A stretch of 33,404 bases of DNA from JBBQXK01 sp038251625 (GCA_038251625.1 JBBSBE010000033.1:1-33404), one strand, 5' to 3'. Shown: positions 24,257-31,849, counted from the first letter of the stretch. The notes: generated from the sequence alone by a model not told the origin. Numbers and translations: made by a program.

Positions 24257-25306
24257 GTGCCTTACCGTGTGGCTCTCCTGATCCCGATGTGTGGTGCCGC
24301 AGGCATGTGGGCCCCGTCCTGCCTCTCCAGTGCTCAGGTCGCTCTCAAGGAACTGAACGATCAGCATGGCATTGACGGCAGGCCCGTCGAAATCATCGCA
24401 ATTGACTCGGCGGTGGAAGCGCACCCCTCCGTTGAAACCCTGATAAACGACCTGATCGAGACAGAATCCGTGGATGCGATCGTTGGCATGCACATCAGCG
24501 CCGTCCGTCAGAAGATCATCCGCATTGTACGGGGCCGGATTCCCTTCGTCTACACGCCGCTTTACGAGGGGGGCGAAGCGTCACCCGGTGTGTTCACGAT
24601 CGGCGATACGCCCGGTCGGCAACTTGGCCCGGCGATCGGATACATGAGCCGCAGGTTCAAGCTGAAGAAATGGGCGCTGATCGGCAACGACTATGTCTGG
24701 CCGCACGTCTCGCACGCCTATGCAAAGGCCCAGATTCGCAACCATCAGCGGGAGTTGGTCTACGAAGAATACCTTCCCTTCAGTTCCGAAAAACTGGCAG
24801 ACGCGGTTGAAACGATTGGCCGGTCCGGGGCCGACGCTGTTCTTGTTTCGCTGGTCGGGCAGGATGCCGTGAAGTTCAACCGTATTTTCGGAGCGATGAA
24901 TCTTCATTCCCGGATTTTCCGGCTGTCCTGCGCTATGGAAGAGAACGGACTTCTGGCCAGCGGCGAGCAGAATCTGGATCGCCTGTTTTCTGCAGCATCC
25001 TATTTTGCCTGTCTGAACACGTCAGAGAACGCCGAATTCCGTGAAAAATATCATAGCCTGCACAAAGAGCGCGCGCCGATGCTGAACTCCTTGGGGCAAT
25101 CCACCTACGAGGGTCTGCATTTCCTGGCCTGCCTCGTCGGCAGCCCCGGCCCCGACTGGCACAGACGGCGCCTCGGCACGTCAGAACCAATTACGTACAA
25201 AAGCGCCCGCCGCGGGTCCTATGTGACGAACGCGCAGAGCGGGTCACCTGTATATCTTGCGCGCGCCAACGGTTTGGTTTTCGACGTCCTGCAGAAACTG
25301 CCGTAG
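24257..25306 (+). CDS. AmiC-like amide-binding protein without signal peptide (probable cytoplasmic sensor)
   Basis: 349-aa type I binding-protein-fold protein of the AmiC/UrtA/FmdD branch: VALLIPMCGAAGMWAPS at the N-terminus, VDAIVGMHISAVRQKI, FVYTPLYEGGE, ALIGNDYVWPHVSHAYAK and SLGQSTYEGLHFLACLV. Unlike the transporter's binding protein it has no Sec or Tat signal: the first residues go straight into the first beta-strand, as in Pseudomonas AmiC, the cytoplasmic amide sensor. Start GTG at 24257 is chosen because AAGGAAAGG lies directly upstream; an in-frame ATG at 24164 would add an Arg/Ser-rich tail unlike the family. No AmiR antiterminator gene is present; the divergent MarR is the only regulator adjacent. 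A sensing role is inferred. Confidence 0.85.
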   Translation: MPYRVALLIPMCGAAGMWAPSCLSSAQVALKELNDQHGIDGRPVEIIAIDSAVEAHPSVETLINDLIETESVDAIVGMHISAVRQKIIRIVRGRIPFVYTPLYEGGEASPGVFTIGDTPGRQLGPAIGYMSRRFKLKKWALIGNDYVWPHVSHAYAKAQIRNHQRELVYEEYLPFSSEKLADAVETIGRSGADAVLVSLVGQDAVKFNRIFGAMNLHSRIFRLSCAMEENGLLASGEQNLDRLFSAASYFACLNTSENAEFREKYHSLHKERAPMLNSLGQSTYEGLHFLACLVGSPGPDWHRRRLGTSEPITYKSARRGSYVTNAQSGSPVYLARANGLVFDVLQKLP

Positions 25307-25683
25307 CGCGCACAGTCCTGTCAGGCCCTCGTGGTGTCGTGCAGCGTCGCTTCCCCGCACACGTCCGGCCGACGGTCAGATGTCCGCCCTTCGCGGACCG
25401 GCCCTTCCCGCCAGCCTGGGCACGCCGCCGCACAGCATGGCGCAGGCGAACGCCATCGGTTCAAATGCGCCTGCGGGGGTCTGGTCCAGCCAATAGGCAG
25501 GATGGGCACCTTACGCATCTCAGGCAAAGGTCTTCTGACAGCGCAGACAGAGCCTTGGCGCACAAATGCTTTCGCCACGCATCCGCCGCTTTCGGCCAGA
25601 ACCGGCACGGTCTTGCCCGTCATCCCGGGGTGCTCGATGTGTTTCTGTCCCCGCTTTGGCCCGGCAATTGGTGAAACCGTCGG
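25307..25683. other. Gene-free stretch after the AmiC-like gene
   Basis: About 375 bp between the AmiC-like stop and the convergent SDR stop. Open frames exist on both strands, but their products are low-complexity (Arg/Pro/Cys-rich) and match nothing I recognise. No clear terminator, repeat or RNA gene is visible. Confidence 0.45.
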
Positions 25684-26457
25684 TCAGCCGGCCATCCAGC
25701 CACCATCCACCAGAAGATTTACGCCTGTGATGTAGCTCGCCATGTCGCTGGCAAGAAAGAGGGCAGCCCCCGCCACATCCTCGGGCTGGCCAAGGCGGGG
25801 CCAGGGGGTGCGCTGGCGGGAGTAGTCCAAGGCCTTGGGATCATTGGCGATGCCCGGCTTTCCGGTGATGATCTTGCCCGGTGCAATCGCATTGCAGATG
25901 ATCCCGTCGTCGGCATGATCGACCGCGATCTGCCGCGTCATATGCACGATGCCCCCCTTGCTGACGCCATAGGGAAAATCGCCCGGACAAGCGACTATGC
26001 CGTGCTGAGAGGAGATGTTGATGATCCGGCCCCGCACGTCCTGTACCGGATCTTGCGTCAGAAACTGCTGGGCGGCGCGTTTGCAGCCGTAAAAGTATCC
26101 GGTCAGGTTGACGCCAATCACCCTTGCCCATTGCTCTGGCGTGGTCTGCAACAAAGTGGTGGAAGTGTATATGGCCGCGTTGTTCACCATCAGATCCAGC
26201 CGGCCGAAGTCGGCCACAGTCCGGGTCACCAGCGCATCGACATCCTCCCACCGGGCGATATCGGTTTTGAAAAACAGCGCGTTTCCGCCACCCGCGCGGA
26301 TCAACTCTGCGGTCGGCTGACCGCCTTCAATCGGCGCTTCGATGACATCGGCGATCACCACATTGGCGCCTTCGCTGGCATAGCGCAGGGCGATGGCCCG
26401 CCCCAGTCCAGAGCTTGCGCCGGTGATGATGGCAACCTTGTGGGGCAACAGGGGCAT
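25684..26457 (-). CDS. SDR-family oxidoreductase (glucose/3-oxoacyl dehydrogenase-like)
   Basis: 257-aa classical NAD(P)-dependent short-chain dehydrogenase. TGASSGLG cofactor loop near residues 12-19, VNNAAIYTS (NNAx motif, 91-94), Ser149/150 in INISSQHG, Tyr163 and Lys167 in PYGVSKGG, and the C-terminal YITGVNLLVDGGW that closes most members of this subgroup. Its start is 10 nt after the stop of a truncated upstream gene on the same strand, with AAGGAT as ribosome site, so it was once the downstream member of an operon. Substrate unknown. Confidence 0.88.
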   Translation of the reverse strand: MPLLPHKVAIITGASSGLGRAIALRYASEGANVVIADVIEAPIEGGQPTAELIRAGGGNALFFKTDIARWEDVDALVTRTVADFGRLDLMVNNAAIYTSTTLLQTTPEQWARVIGVNLTGYFYGCKRAAQQFLTQDPVQDVRGRIINISSQHGIVACPGDFPYGVSKGGIVHMTRQIAVDHADDGIICNAIAPGKIITGKPGIANDPKALDYSRQRTPWPRLGQPEDVAGAALFLASDMASYITGVNLLVDGGWMAG

Positions 26458-26467
26458 GGGCTATCCT

Positions 26468-26700
26468 TCAGGTCTGGCGCGTGAAGACACGGTCGTGAAC
26501 GCTGGCAGTCATACCGCCGTGCGGCCCGATCAGGGTGGCGTGCAGGCAAGGATCGGACAGCCGGGGCCAAATCACCCAGCCTGCAAATGACATATACCCC
26601 ACCCCAACGGCTTCCTTGGCGTTGCGGATGTCCGGGGTCTGGTTCAGGTCGATCACCCCGATATCGGGCACGGTAAGGCTGGAAAGACCGCCCTGTTGCC
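26468..26700 (-). pseudogene. 3' remnant of a truncated gene upstream of the SDR
   Basis: On the minus strand the last roughly 75 codons before the stop at 26468 look protein-coding: high third-position GC and a plausible folded sequence (PDIGVIDLNQTPDIRNAK, then YMSFAGWVIWPRLSDPCLHATLI and GPHGGMTASVHDRVFTRQ). Upstream of about 26700 the same frame turns into Arg/Ala/Cys-rich sequence with no domain character and no credible start, so the 5' part seems lost. The reading frame itself remains open to 26926. I do not recognise the family. It is 10 nt from the SDR and was probably its operon partner. The left boundary given is approximate. Confidence 0.45.
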
Positions 26701-27088
26701 GCCTGTCCGCTGGTCTGCGCTTCGGGCAAAACTCTACCGTTCGCTTCACTATAGCCAAGCACAGCAGTGCGAAGCCAGCCAAAACACACACCCCCAACCC
26801 CGGCAGATCAGTCTGATCCGCCAATGGCATGCAGGAAACCGCTCGGTTTCGCGCGGGCACCCGAATGGACGCAGCTGCGCAAGCTGCGAAAAGCAGGCGG
26901 GCGGCTCTGGGTCCCAACCCCGTCATCGCACGGATGGGTCAAAGGCCGTCCCGGCTTTGGGCCCGCTTGCACGATCAAGCCTTATTTCAAGCGCATTCCA
27001 GGGTTACTCACCGTTATCCAAGCTGGAATCGCTTGGTCAATCGCTCTGTGTCACCCTTAGGTTCTTGCTGCCCATCTTGGATGCCAAA
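26701..27088. other. Gene-free stretch upstream of the VPLPA-CTERM gene
   Basis: About 390 bp without a credible gene. It joins the broken end of the truncated gene to the leader of the VPLPA-CTERM protein. The only structure seen is an inverted repeat, ATTCCAG (26995-27001) with CTGGAAT (27023-27029), about 60 bp before that gene's start. No transposase or terminal repeats were recognised that would explain the truncation. Confidence 0.4.
26995..27029. promoter_or_regulatory. Inverted repeat upstream of the VPLPA-CTERM gene
   Basis: ATTCCAG and CTGGAAT, a perfect 7-bp inverted repeat with a 21-nt spacer, ending 60 bp before the start codon at 27089. The arm spacing could suit a dimeric regulator on one DNA face; a chance occurrence is also possible. 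Confidence 0.25.
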
Positions 27089-27646
27089 ATGAAGTTCAGG
27101 TCTCTTCTGCTATCTGCCGTCCTTTTCGTCGCATCCGCGGCGACCGGTTCTGCGACAACCTACAACCTCGGGGATGTGACAGGCGGCGCAAACAGCACGA
27201 AAACCTTGGCCGTCCAGAAGCTCGACTTCATCAGCTTCACACTGAATGCGCCGGTCGGGTTGATTGTGTCCGCGTTCGATATCGCGGTGACAAGCATTCC
27301 GGGCAGCAATTTGCGCACCATGATCGGGCTCTATTCCGGCAACACGCTCGTTGCCAGCAATGACAGTGGCGTGGGCCGCGGTGGCGGCACCGCAACCTTG
27401 CATTTTGACGGCGCCACTATGCTTGCAGATGGCCCCTATACCCTCGCCATCGGCGGCTGGAAGTCCTTTTTCACCACCGATATCGCAAATGCCAGATCGA
27501 CGGCCTTTTTCAACAATGGCAGATACAGCGTAAGCTTCACATCCACGATCAGTGCGGTCCCTTTGCCGGCTGGCGGGTTCCTGTTGCTGACTGGCCTTGC
27601 TGCACTTGCCATGACACGGCGCAAGACCCGCAATCCGCAGGCCTGA
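27089..27646 (+). CDS. Small secreted protein with VPLPA-CTERM sorting signal
   Basis: 185-aa exported protein. Residues 1-22 form a Sec signal (KFRS then LLLSAVLFVASAATGSA). The mature part is Ser/Thr/Gly-rich and beta-sheet-like with repeated hydrophobic/polar alternation and features like PSAP/FxxA-type extracellular domains (YTLAIGGW, LYSGNTLVASNDSG). The C-terminus carries the tripartite sorting signal: VPLPA at 157-161, the hydrophobic helix GGFLLLTGLAALAM and the basic tail TRRKTRNPQA. In Rhodobacterales this VPLPA form accompanies exosortase-type processing and surface or exopolysaccharide-associated proteins. Start ATG at 27089 gives a perfect signal peptide, though no clear ribosome site precedes it. 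It has no operon partner. Exact function unknown. Confidence 0.85.
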   Translation: MKFRSLLLSAVLFVASAATGSATTYNLGDVTGGANSTKTLAVQKLDFISFTLNAPVGLIVSAFDIAVTSIPGSNLRTMIGLYSGNTLVASNDSGVGRGGGTATLHFDGATMLADGPYTLAIGGWKSFFTTDIANARSTAFFNNGRYSVSFTSTISAVPLPAGGFLLLTGLAALAMTRRKTRNPQA

Positions 27647-28079
27647 GGGTCGGCGCAGATTTGCGTTGGCCGACATTCCCCGCATGGGGTGTTTCAAGGA
27701 AATGCAAATCCATCTCTCCCGGGGCAGCAGGACTGCGCCTTGTTGCGCGCAACTGCGGCGGCAAGGGCATCGGCGCGATCGGTCCAAGGCCCAACGGCCT
27801 TGTACAAACAGAGACGAGCTCGCGTCGCCTTCCCGCACCATGCCATGGTGGCATCAGGCCCAGAGGATTTCGGCCCTCAGAGAACGCGTCCCGACCTTCG
27901 ACAACGGAGACCGGTGTTCAGCCTCTCCCACATACGCCCCCAAAACAATGGAAAGACCCGGCAGCAACCGGATCGGGAGAACGCTTTAGCGAGAGCAAAT
28001 GGCGGAGGGAGCGCGACTGCCGTCCAACCTTCTCTGGGGCATAGATATTGATTTCATTTAGACGAGCGCGCTTTCCCAC
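27647..28079. other. Gene-free stretch between the VPLPA-CTERM gene and the AraC-family gene
   Basis: About 430 bp containing the hairpin at 27649-27674 and then several overlapping open frames in all three + frames with basic, low-complexity products, none recognisable. Near the right end, 13 bases (28000-28012) match the 3' end of serine tRNAs read on the opposite strand, but the rest of a tRNA is not there. The last 40 bp before the AraC stop are AT-rich. Confidence 0.4.
27649..27674 (+). terminator. Hairpin just after the VPLPA-CTERM gene
   Basis: GTCGGCGCA pairs with TGCG then GCCGAC (27649-27654 with 27669-27674, inner CGCA/TGCG) starting 3 nt after the stop codon. Position fits a transcription terminator, but there is no T-run after it, so a Rho-independent role is uncertain. 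Confidence 0.35.
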
Positions 28080-29084
28080 TCAATTCAATCGTTCGGCGCG
28101 CAGTTCTTGGGGCGTCATCCCGGTCCATTTCCTGAAGGCGCGCCGAAACGCATTCGGATCGCGATACCCCACGAGGTGCGCGATCTGCTGGTTGGTCAGA
28201 TCGCTTTTGATCAGATAGCGGATCGCGACGTCCTTGCGTGTGTCGTCCAGCAAGGTTTGGAACGAACGTCCCTCGTCGTCCAGTCGCCACAGAAGCGTGC
28301 TCCGGCTCAGCTTCAGGCGACCGCAGACATGGGCGATCGTCGGTTCGGTTATAGAGAAGGCTTCCAGCATTGTCGCACGAACCCGATCTGACAACGGAAG
28401 TCCCTTCGCTTGGATCATGGCCTGGCTTTGCAGGTCCGCCTCGGTCGCCAACCAGAGGTCGAGGTTGTCGGAGACAAACGGCGCGCGTGCGTCGCTTTGA
28501 CTATAGGTAAGCGTCGCCTCACCATGCGAGGGGACCTGTCCAAAGACATCTGAAAGCCGCTCGCGTTCGTCCTCGGGCAACGGAAGGCAAACCCGCAGGG
28601 GCCGGATGGCGTGGCGCGACAGCCCGTTCGTCTGCGTATGCAGATAGATGATCTGTGGGCTGCTGAACGATCCGGGCAAGGTGGCTGTGGCGACGTCCGC
28701 CGCGACGCGGACGGTAAACTCCGACGCGCCGCTCGACACGATGAACTGCATCGGTCCGAACAGGCTCTTGAATTTTGCCATGCGTTCGATGCCGGTCTCG
28801 AAATCCGGCGCGGTCGACAGCGCGAAGAGGACCGGGATCGCGGGACCGCCCGCCAAGCGCAATCCAAGTAGCCGGGATACGTCCCGCTGCTTCGAGATGT
28901 CCATCATCGCGGCCCAAAGGCGCAGGTATTCGTCGGAGGTCACTAGAAAGGCCCGGTCGTTGCGATCAGTCGCCACGATCCCTGCATGGGTCAGAACATC
29001 TGCCCACGCGACTCCGAGAATCCCGCAAATCGGGCCGGACAGGACGCCGGATGTATAGATCGGGGAACGCTCCTGCGTCTCCAT
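28080..29084 (-). CDS. AraC-family transcriptional regulator (N-terminal arabinose-binding-type domain), copy A
   Basis: 334-aa regulator of the AraC group with an N-terminal ligand domain of the type found in OruR/ArgR-like regulators (about residues 25-210; GLRLAGGPAIPVLFALSTAPDFETGIERMAKFK is typical). The C-terminal double helix-turn-helix covers about 240-330: RLKLSRSTLLWRLDDEG in the first motif, and IAHLVGYRDPNAFRRAFRKWTGMTP in the second, with the usual P at the end. It is divergent from the SDR/membrane-protein pair, with two 13-bp direct repeats in the shared promoter region. A paralogue is encoded at 30650-31666. Likely an activator of the divergent genes; the ligand is unknown. 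Confidence 0.92.
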   Translation of the reverse strand: METQERSPIYTSGVLSGPICGILGVAWADVLTHAGIVATDRNDRAFLVTSDEYLRLWAAMMDISKQRDVSRLLGLRLAGGPAIPVLFALSTAPDFETGIERMAKFKSLFGPMQFIVSSGASEFTVRVAADVATATLPGSFSSPQIIYLHTQTNGLSRHAIRPLRVCLPLPEDERERLSDVFGQVPSHGEATLTYSQSDARAPFVSDNLDLWLATEADLQSQAMIQAKGLPLSDRVRATMLEAFSITEPTIAHVCGRLKLSRSTLLWRLDDEGRSFQTLLDDTRKDVAIRYLIKSDLTNQQIAHLVGYRDPNAFRRAFRKWTGMTPQELRAERLN

Positions 29085-29161
29085 GTATGGGACCTTTCGC
29101 CCGCGGACACCGCGCGTTGCATCAGAAGCGCAGGCGGCATGCTTGGCACCGGCTTTGAGCT

Positions 29162-29194
29162 GATCTGCAAGTCATTGATACGATCTGCAAGTCA
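29162..29194. promoter_or_regulatory. Tandem 13-bp direct repeats, probable AraC-family binding sites
   Basis: GATCTGCAAGTCA occurs at 29162-29174 and again, identically, at 29182-29194, a 20-bp step or about two helical turns. The repeats lie between the divergent AraC-family gene (start 29084) and the SDR gene (start 29236). Direct half-sites spaced about two turns apart are how AraC-type activators bind upstream of their targets. The right copy ends 41 bp before the SDR start codon. Confidence 0.65.
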
Positions 29195-29235
29195 CAAGCT
29201 GTGGAAGACAGCCATCCCACACGCCTACCCTGACG

Positions 29236-30012
29236 ATGAAACCTGCGCTTGGAGACATCAGCTTGGACCTTAAATCAAAGATCATCCTCGTCACAGGCGG
29301 CGGCTCGGGCATCGGGCTCGCGTTGACCCGGCAGATTGTGGCGCTTGGCAACACGGTCATCATCTGCGGGCGCGACGAGGACCGGCTCGCGGAGGCGGCA
29401 CGCCTGACTGGGGCGGAAGCGATCGCGGGGGACGTGACGCGGGCCGAAGATCAGGTCCGGATTTTATCGAGCATTCAGTCGCAGCATGGTCGGCTTGATC
29501 TCCTGATCAACAATGCGGGCATCTTCCTGGCCTATGACTTCAAGAACGATCCCGACACGCTGCAAAAGATCGAGAAAGAAATCGCAATCAACGCCACGGC
29601 ACCGCTGACCCTGACGCGGCGTACGTTGCCGCTTTTGGCAAAAAGCGCGGAGCCGGGGCTTCTGTTCATCGGGTCGGGCGTCGCCTTCGTCGCGTCGCCA
29701 GGAACGCCGGTCTATTCCGGGACCAAGGCGCTGATCCATCACTGCGCGCAAACCTTGCGCTACCAGTTGAAGCCCCATGGCATCGCCGTTTTCGAAGCCA
29801 TGCCACCCGTTGTCCATACTGACATGGCATCGGTGCTGAAATCCGACAACTTTAAGAAAATGAAGCCCGCCGAACTGGTGCGCGACATCCTTGACGGTTT
29901 GCGCCGGAACCAGACCGAGATGCTGCTGGGACAATCGCGCCAGATCAAGTGGCTGAGCCGGATCGCGCCAGGCTTCCTGTTTCGTCAATTCGCAAAGACC
30001 GAGTTCCATTGA
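29236..30012 (+). CDS. SDR-family oxidoreductase (DltE-like)
   Basis: 258-aa short-chain dehydrogenase. Cofactor loop TGGGSGIG near residues 20-27, INNAGIF at 91-97, Ser147 in FIGSGVAF, and the YxxxK pair Tyr160/Lys164 in PVYSGTKALIHH. The C-terminal part (ELVRDILDGLRRNQTEMLLGQSRQIKWL) resembles DltE-like SDRs rather than those ending in a substrate lid. The ATG at 29236 has no obvious ribosome site; a TTG at 29263, preceded by GGAG at good distance and giving the canonical opening LDLKSKIILVTGGG, may be the true start. It is followed by a membrane-protein gene 23 nt later, so the two likely form an operon under the divergent AraC regulator. Confidence 0.87.
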   Translation: MKPALGDISLDLKSKIILVTGGGSGIGLALTRQIVALGNTVIICGRDEDRLAEAARLTGAEAIAGDVTRAEDQVRILSSIQSQHGRLDLLINNAGIFLAYDFKNDPDTLQKIEKEIAINATAPLTLTRRTLPLLAKSAEPGLLFIGSGVAFVASPGTPVYSGTKALIHHCAQTLRYQLKPHGIAVFEAMPPVVHTDMASVLKSDNFKKMKPAELVRDILDGLRRNQTEMLLGQSRQIKWLSRIAPGFLFRQFAKTEFH

Positions 30013-30035
30013 CCCTCAACAACAAGGCCGCTGTC

Positions 30036-30572
30036 ATGCCAACCGATATGTACCGAAGCCGCGTCAACGCTCTGGCCGTCATCACCTCGGCCGCCTTTTT
30101 TGGCGCCAATCTCTTCATCGGACTTTCGATCGGGGTCTACTGGCTGGGTCTGCCTCCCGCAGAGTTCGTTGCGCAGTTCTTTCCCCAGTTCAGCAATTTC
30201 CTCTACACGATCATGCCGCTGTTCCTGCTGATGCCGGTTGGTCTGATCTTGTCGGCCCGGCTCGATTGGGACAATGCCCCGGCGCGGCGGAATTGGGTGA
30301 TTGCGCTGTGGCTTTATCTGGCCGTCTCGCTGATCACAATTTTCTATCACATGCCGCTCAACGTGCGACTTGCGGCGGCGATCGGGTCGCCAGTGGGGGA
30401 TGCCTTGGATTTCTACAAGAGCATCGCGCTGGTCGGTCCGGTGACGGAGGAGAATTCAGCTACGATCCCCGCGACTTGGCTGCTGGGCCACATCGCCCGC
30501 GTCCTGATCACCCTTGCCACCCCTGTCTATGTGCTGCGCGCAATCGCCGCTCGACCGCAGGGGCAAGCATGA
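30036..30572 (+). CDS. Small four-helix membrane protein (DUF1772/anthrone oxygenase-like)
   Basis: 178-aa integral membrane protein with four evident hydrophobic segments: VITSAAFFGANLFIGLSIGVYW, FLYTIMPLFLLMPVGLIL, WVIALWLYLAVSLITIF and one near the C-terminus (HIARVLITLATPVYVL). The topology and the NVRL motif after the third helix resemble DUF1772/anthrone oxygenase-type proteins, but the match is loose and I would not assign an activity. Start at 30036 is backed by AAGG nine bases upstream; the frame is open earlier but overlaps the SDR. It is the second gene of the AraC-controlled pair. Confidence 0.7.
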   Translation: MPTDMYRSRVNALAVITSAAFFGANLFIGLSIGVYWLGLPPAEFVAQFFPQFSNFLYTIMPLFLLMPVGLILSARLDWDNAPARRNWVIALWLYLAVSLITIFYHMPLNVRLAAAIGSPVGDALDFYKSIALVGPVTEENSATIPATWLLGHIARVLITLATPVYVLRAIAARPQGQA

Positions 30573-30649
30573 ATCCTGAATTCTACACAATTGAAAGTTG
30601 TCGGATCAGGCAGGGGAACTGAATACCGTGCGTCACATTGATCCAACGG

Positions 30650-31666
30650 CTAGTCAGCCTCTCCGGTCTGTCGCGTCAGTGCCGCGCGAAAGGCGACAGG
30701 TGCCTGTCCTGTCCACCTGCGGAAGCTTCGCGAAAAGCTGTTGGCATCGCGGTAGGCCAGAACACTTGCGATCTCGTCGGCGCGAAGGGTGGTCTTGGTG
30801 AGGTACCGGATCGCCATGTCGCGCCGCGTGGCGTCCAGCACCGCTTGATACGACGTCTCCTCTTCGCGCAATCGGCGCTGCAACGTGCTGCGGCTGATCG
30901 TGAGGGCAAGGGCAACATCCTCGGCACCCGTGCGCCCCGCGGGCATCAGATCGACCAAGGCGCCGCGCACCCGCTCTGCGACAGGCCTACGGTCGTTCTG
31001 CGCCGCAAGCTGAAGCTTGAGGTCGGCCTTGATATCTGCCCAGAGGGAGGGGTTTTCGGAAATGAACCGGCGTTTCGCATCCTCTGGCGAAAATGCAACG
31101 TAGGCGACATGCGAACGCTCTGGCATGATCCCCAGATGACCGGCGATCATGCGCCGATCCTTCTCCGATCCATCGAAGCCCGCCGCAACCGGGCATACCA
31201 AATGAGCCGCCGCCCCGCGAATGTTCTCGACTGCGACCAAGAGTTGAAGGGCGCCAAGGCTCGGCGGCATGGGCACGCGGGCATCGACGCTTTCGAATTC
31301 CAGCCGCAAAAGAGGGCCGTCCCGGAACACCCGCATCAGCGTCGGACCCAAAAGCGACTTAAACTGCGCCAGACGCATCAGGCCGGTTTCCAGATCGGGC
31401 GCGCAGGACAGCGTGAAAAAGACCGGGATCACCGGCCCGCGGGAGATCGCAACACCGAGGTGGGGCACATAGTCGGGGCGCGGCGACAGCACCTCCATCG
31501 TGTTCCAGCAGTCGAAATACTGCTGCGCCGTGCCTCGCACCTCGGTCCGGCCATAGGGAAGTGCGCCAAGGCCCGCGGTCTCGAGCATCACCTTCGGATC
31601 CACTCCGAGGATTCGGCACGCCACGTCGGTCGCCATAAATAGCGAATAGGTCTGTGAATTGTCCAT
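30650..31666 (-). CDS. AraC-family transcriptional regulator, copy B
   Basis: 338-aa paralogue of the regulator at 28080-29084, with the same architecture: ligand domain (ISRGPVIPVFFTLSCAPDLETGLMRLAQFK matches the corresponding segment of copy A) and C-terminal helix-turn-helix pair (LALTISRSTLQRRLREEETSYQAVL; IASVLAYRDANSFSRSFRRWTGQAP). Start at 31666 is preceded by a perfect palindrome, GCACTT-tc-AAGTGC, 6 nt upstream, a possible auto-operator. It is divergent from the molybdenum-hydroxylase genes and likely controls them. Having two such regulators 1.6 kb apart, each divergent from an oxidoreductase operon, suggests duplication. Confidence 0.92.
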   Translation of the reverse strand: MDNSQTYSLFMATDVACRILGVDPKVMLETAGLGALPYGRTEVRGTAQQYFDCWNTMEVLSPRPDYVPHLGVAISRGPVIPVFFTLSCAPDLETGLMRLAQFKSLLGPTLMRVFRDGPLLRLEFESVDARVPMPPSLGALQLLVAVENIRGAAAHLVCPVAAGFDGSEKDRRMIAGHLGIMPERSHVAYVAFSPEDAKRRFISENPSLWADIKADLKLQLAAQNDRRPVAERVRGALVDLMPAGRTGAEDVALALTISRSTLQRRLREEETSYQAVLDATRRDMAIRYLTKTTLRADEIASVLAYRDANSFSRSFRRWTGQAPVAFRAALTRQTGEAD

Positions 31667-31672
31667 GCGCCC

Positions 31673-31686
31673 GCACTTTCAAGTGC
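31673..31686. promoter_or_regulatory. Palindrome just upstream of AraC-family copy B
   Basis: GCACTT-tc-AAGTGC, perfectly symmetric, begins 6 nt before the start codon of the regulator gene at 31666. A protein bound here would block its own translation start or transcription, so autoregulation is plausible. Confidence 0.35.
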
Positions 31687-31800
31687 TTGCCTCAATGCCA
31701 CGGGCTTTTGAGCAGGACCAGACTCTGAATACCGACTGACCCAATCTGCATGCGTCTGACCACATATGCATATCGCTACACGGCGCTGCCAGACCTAGTT

Positions 31801-31832
31801 TGGTAAATTGAAGCGCCAAGTCTCGTTTACCA
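31801..31832. promoter_or_regulatory. Inverted repeat upstream of the 2Fe-2S subunit gene
   Basis: TGGTAAA (31801-31807) and TTTACCA (31826-31832), a perfect 7-bp inverted repeat with arms 25 bp apart centre to centre, ending 17 bp before the start codon at 31850. It is located where an operator or leader element of the oxidoreductase operon would be. Confidence 0.3.
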
Positions 31833-31849
31833 GCCGACTGGAGAAAGCC

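Noticed and set aside
26701..27088. Insertion-sequence remnant explaining the truncated gene
   Set aside because: No transposase-like frame, terminal inverted repeats or target duplication could be recognised.
28000..28012. 13-base match to the 3' end of a serine tRNA on the opposite strand (possible attachment site)
   Set aside because: The rest of the tRNA is missing, no integrase or second copy is visible, and a 13-base match in GC-rich DNA may be chance.
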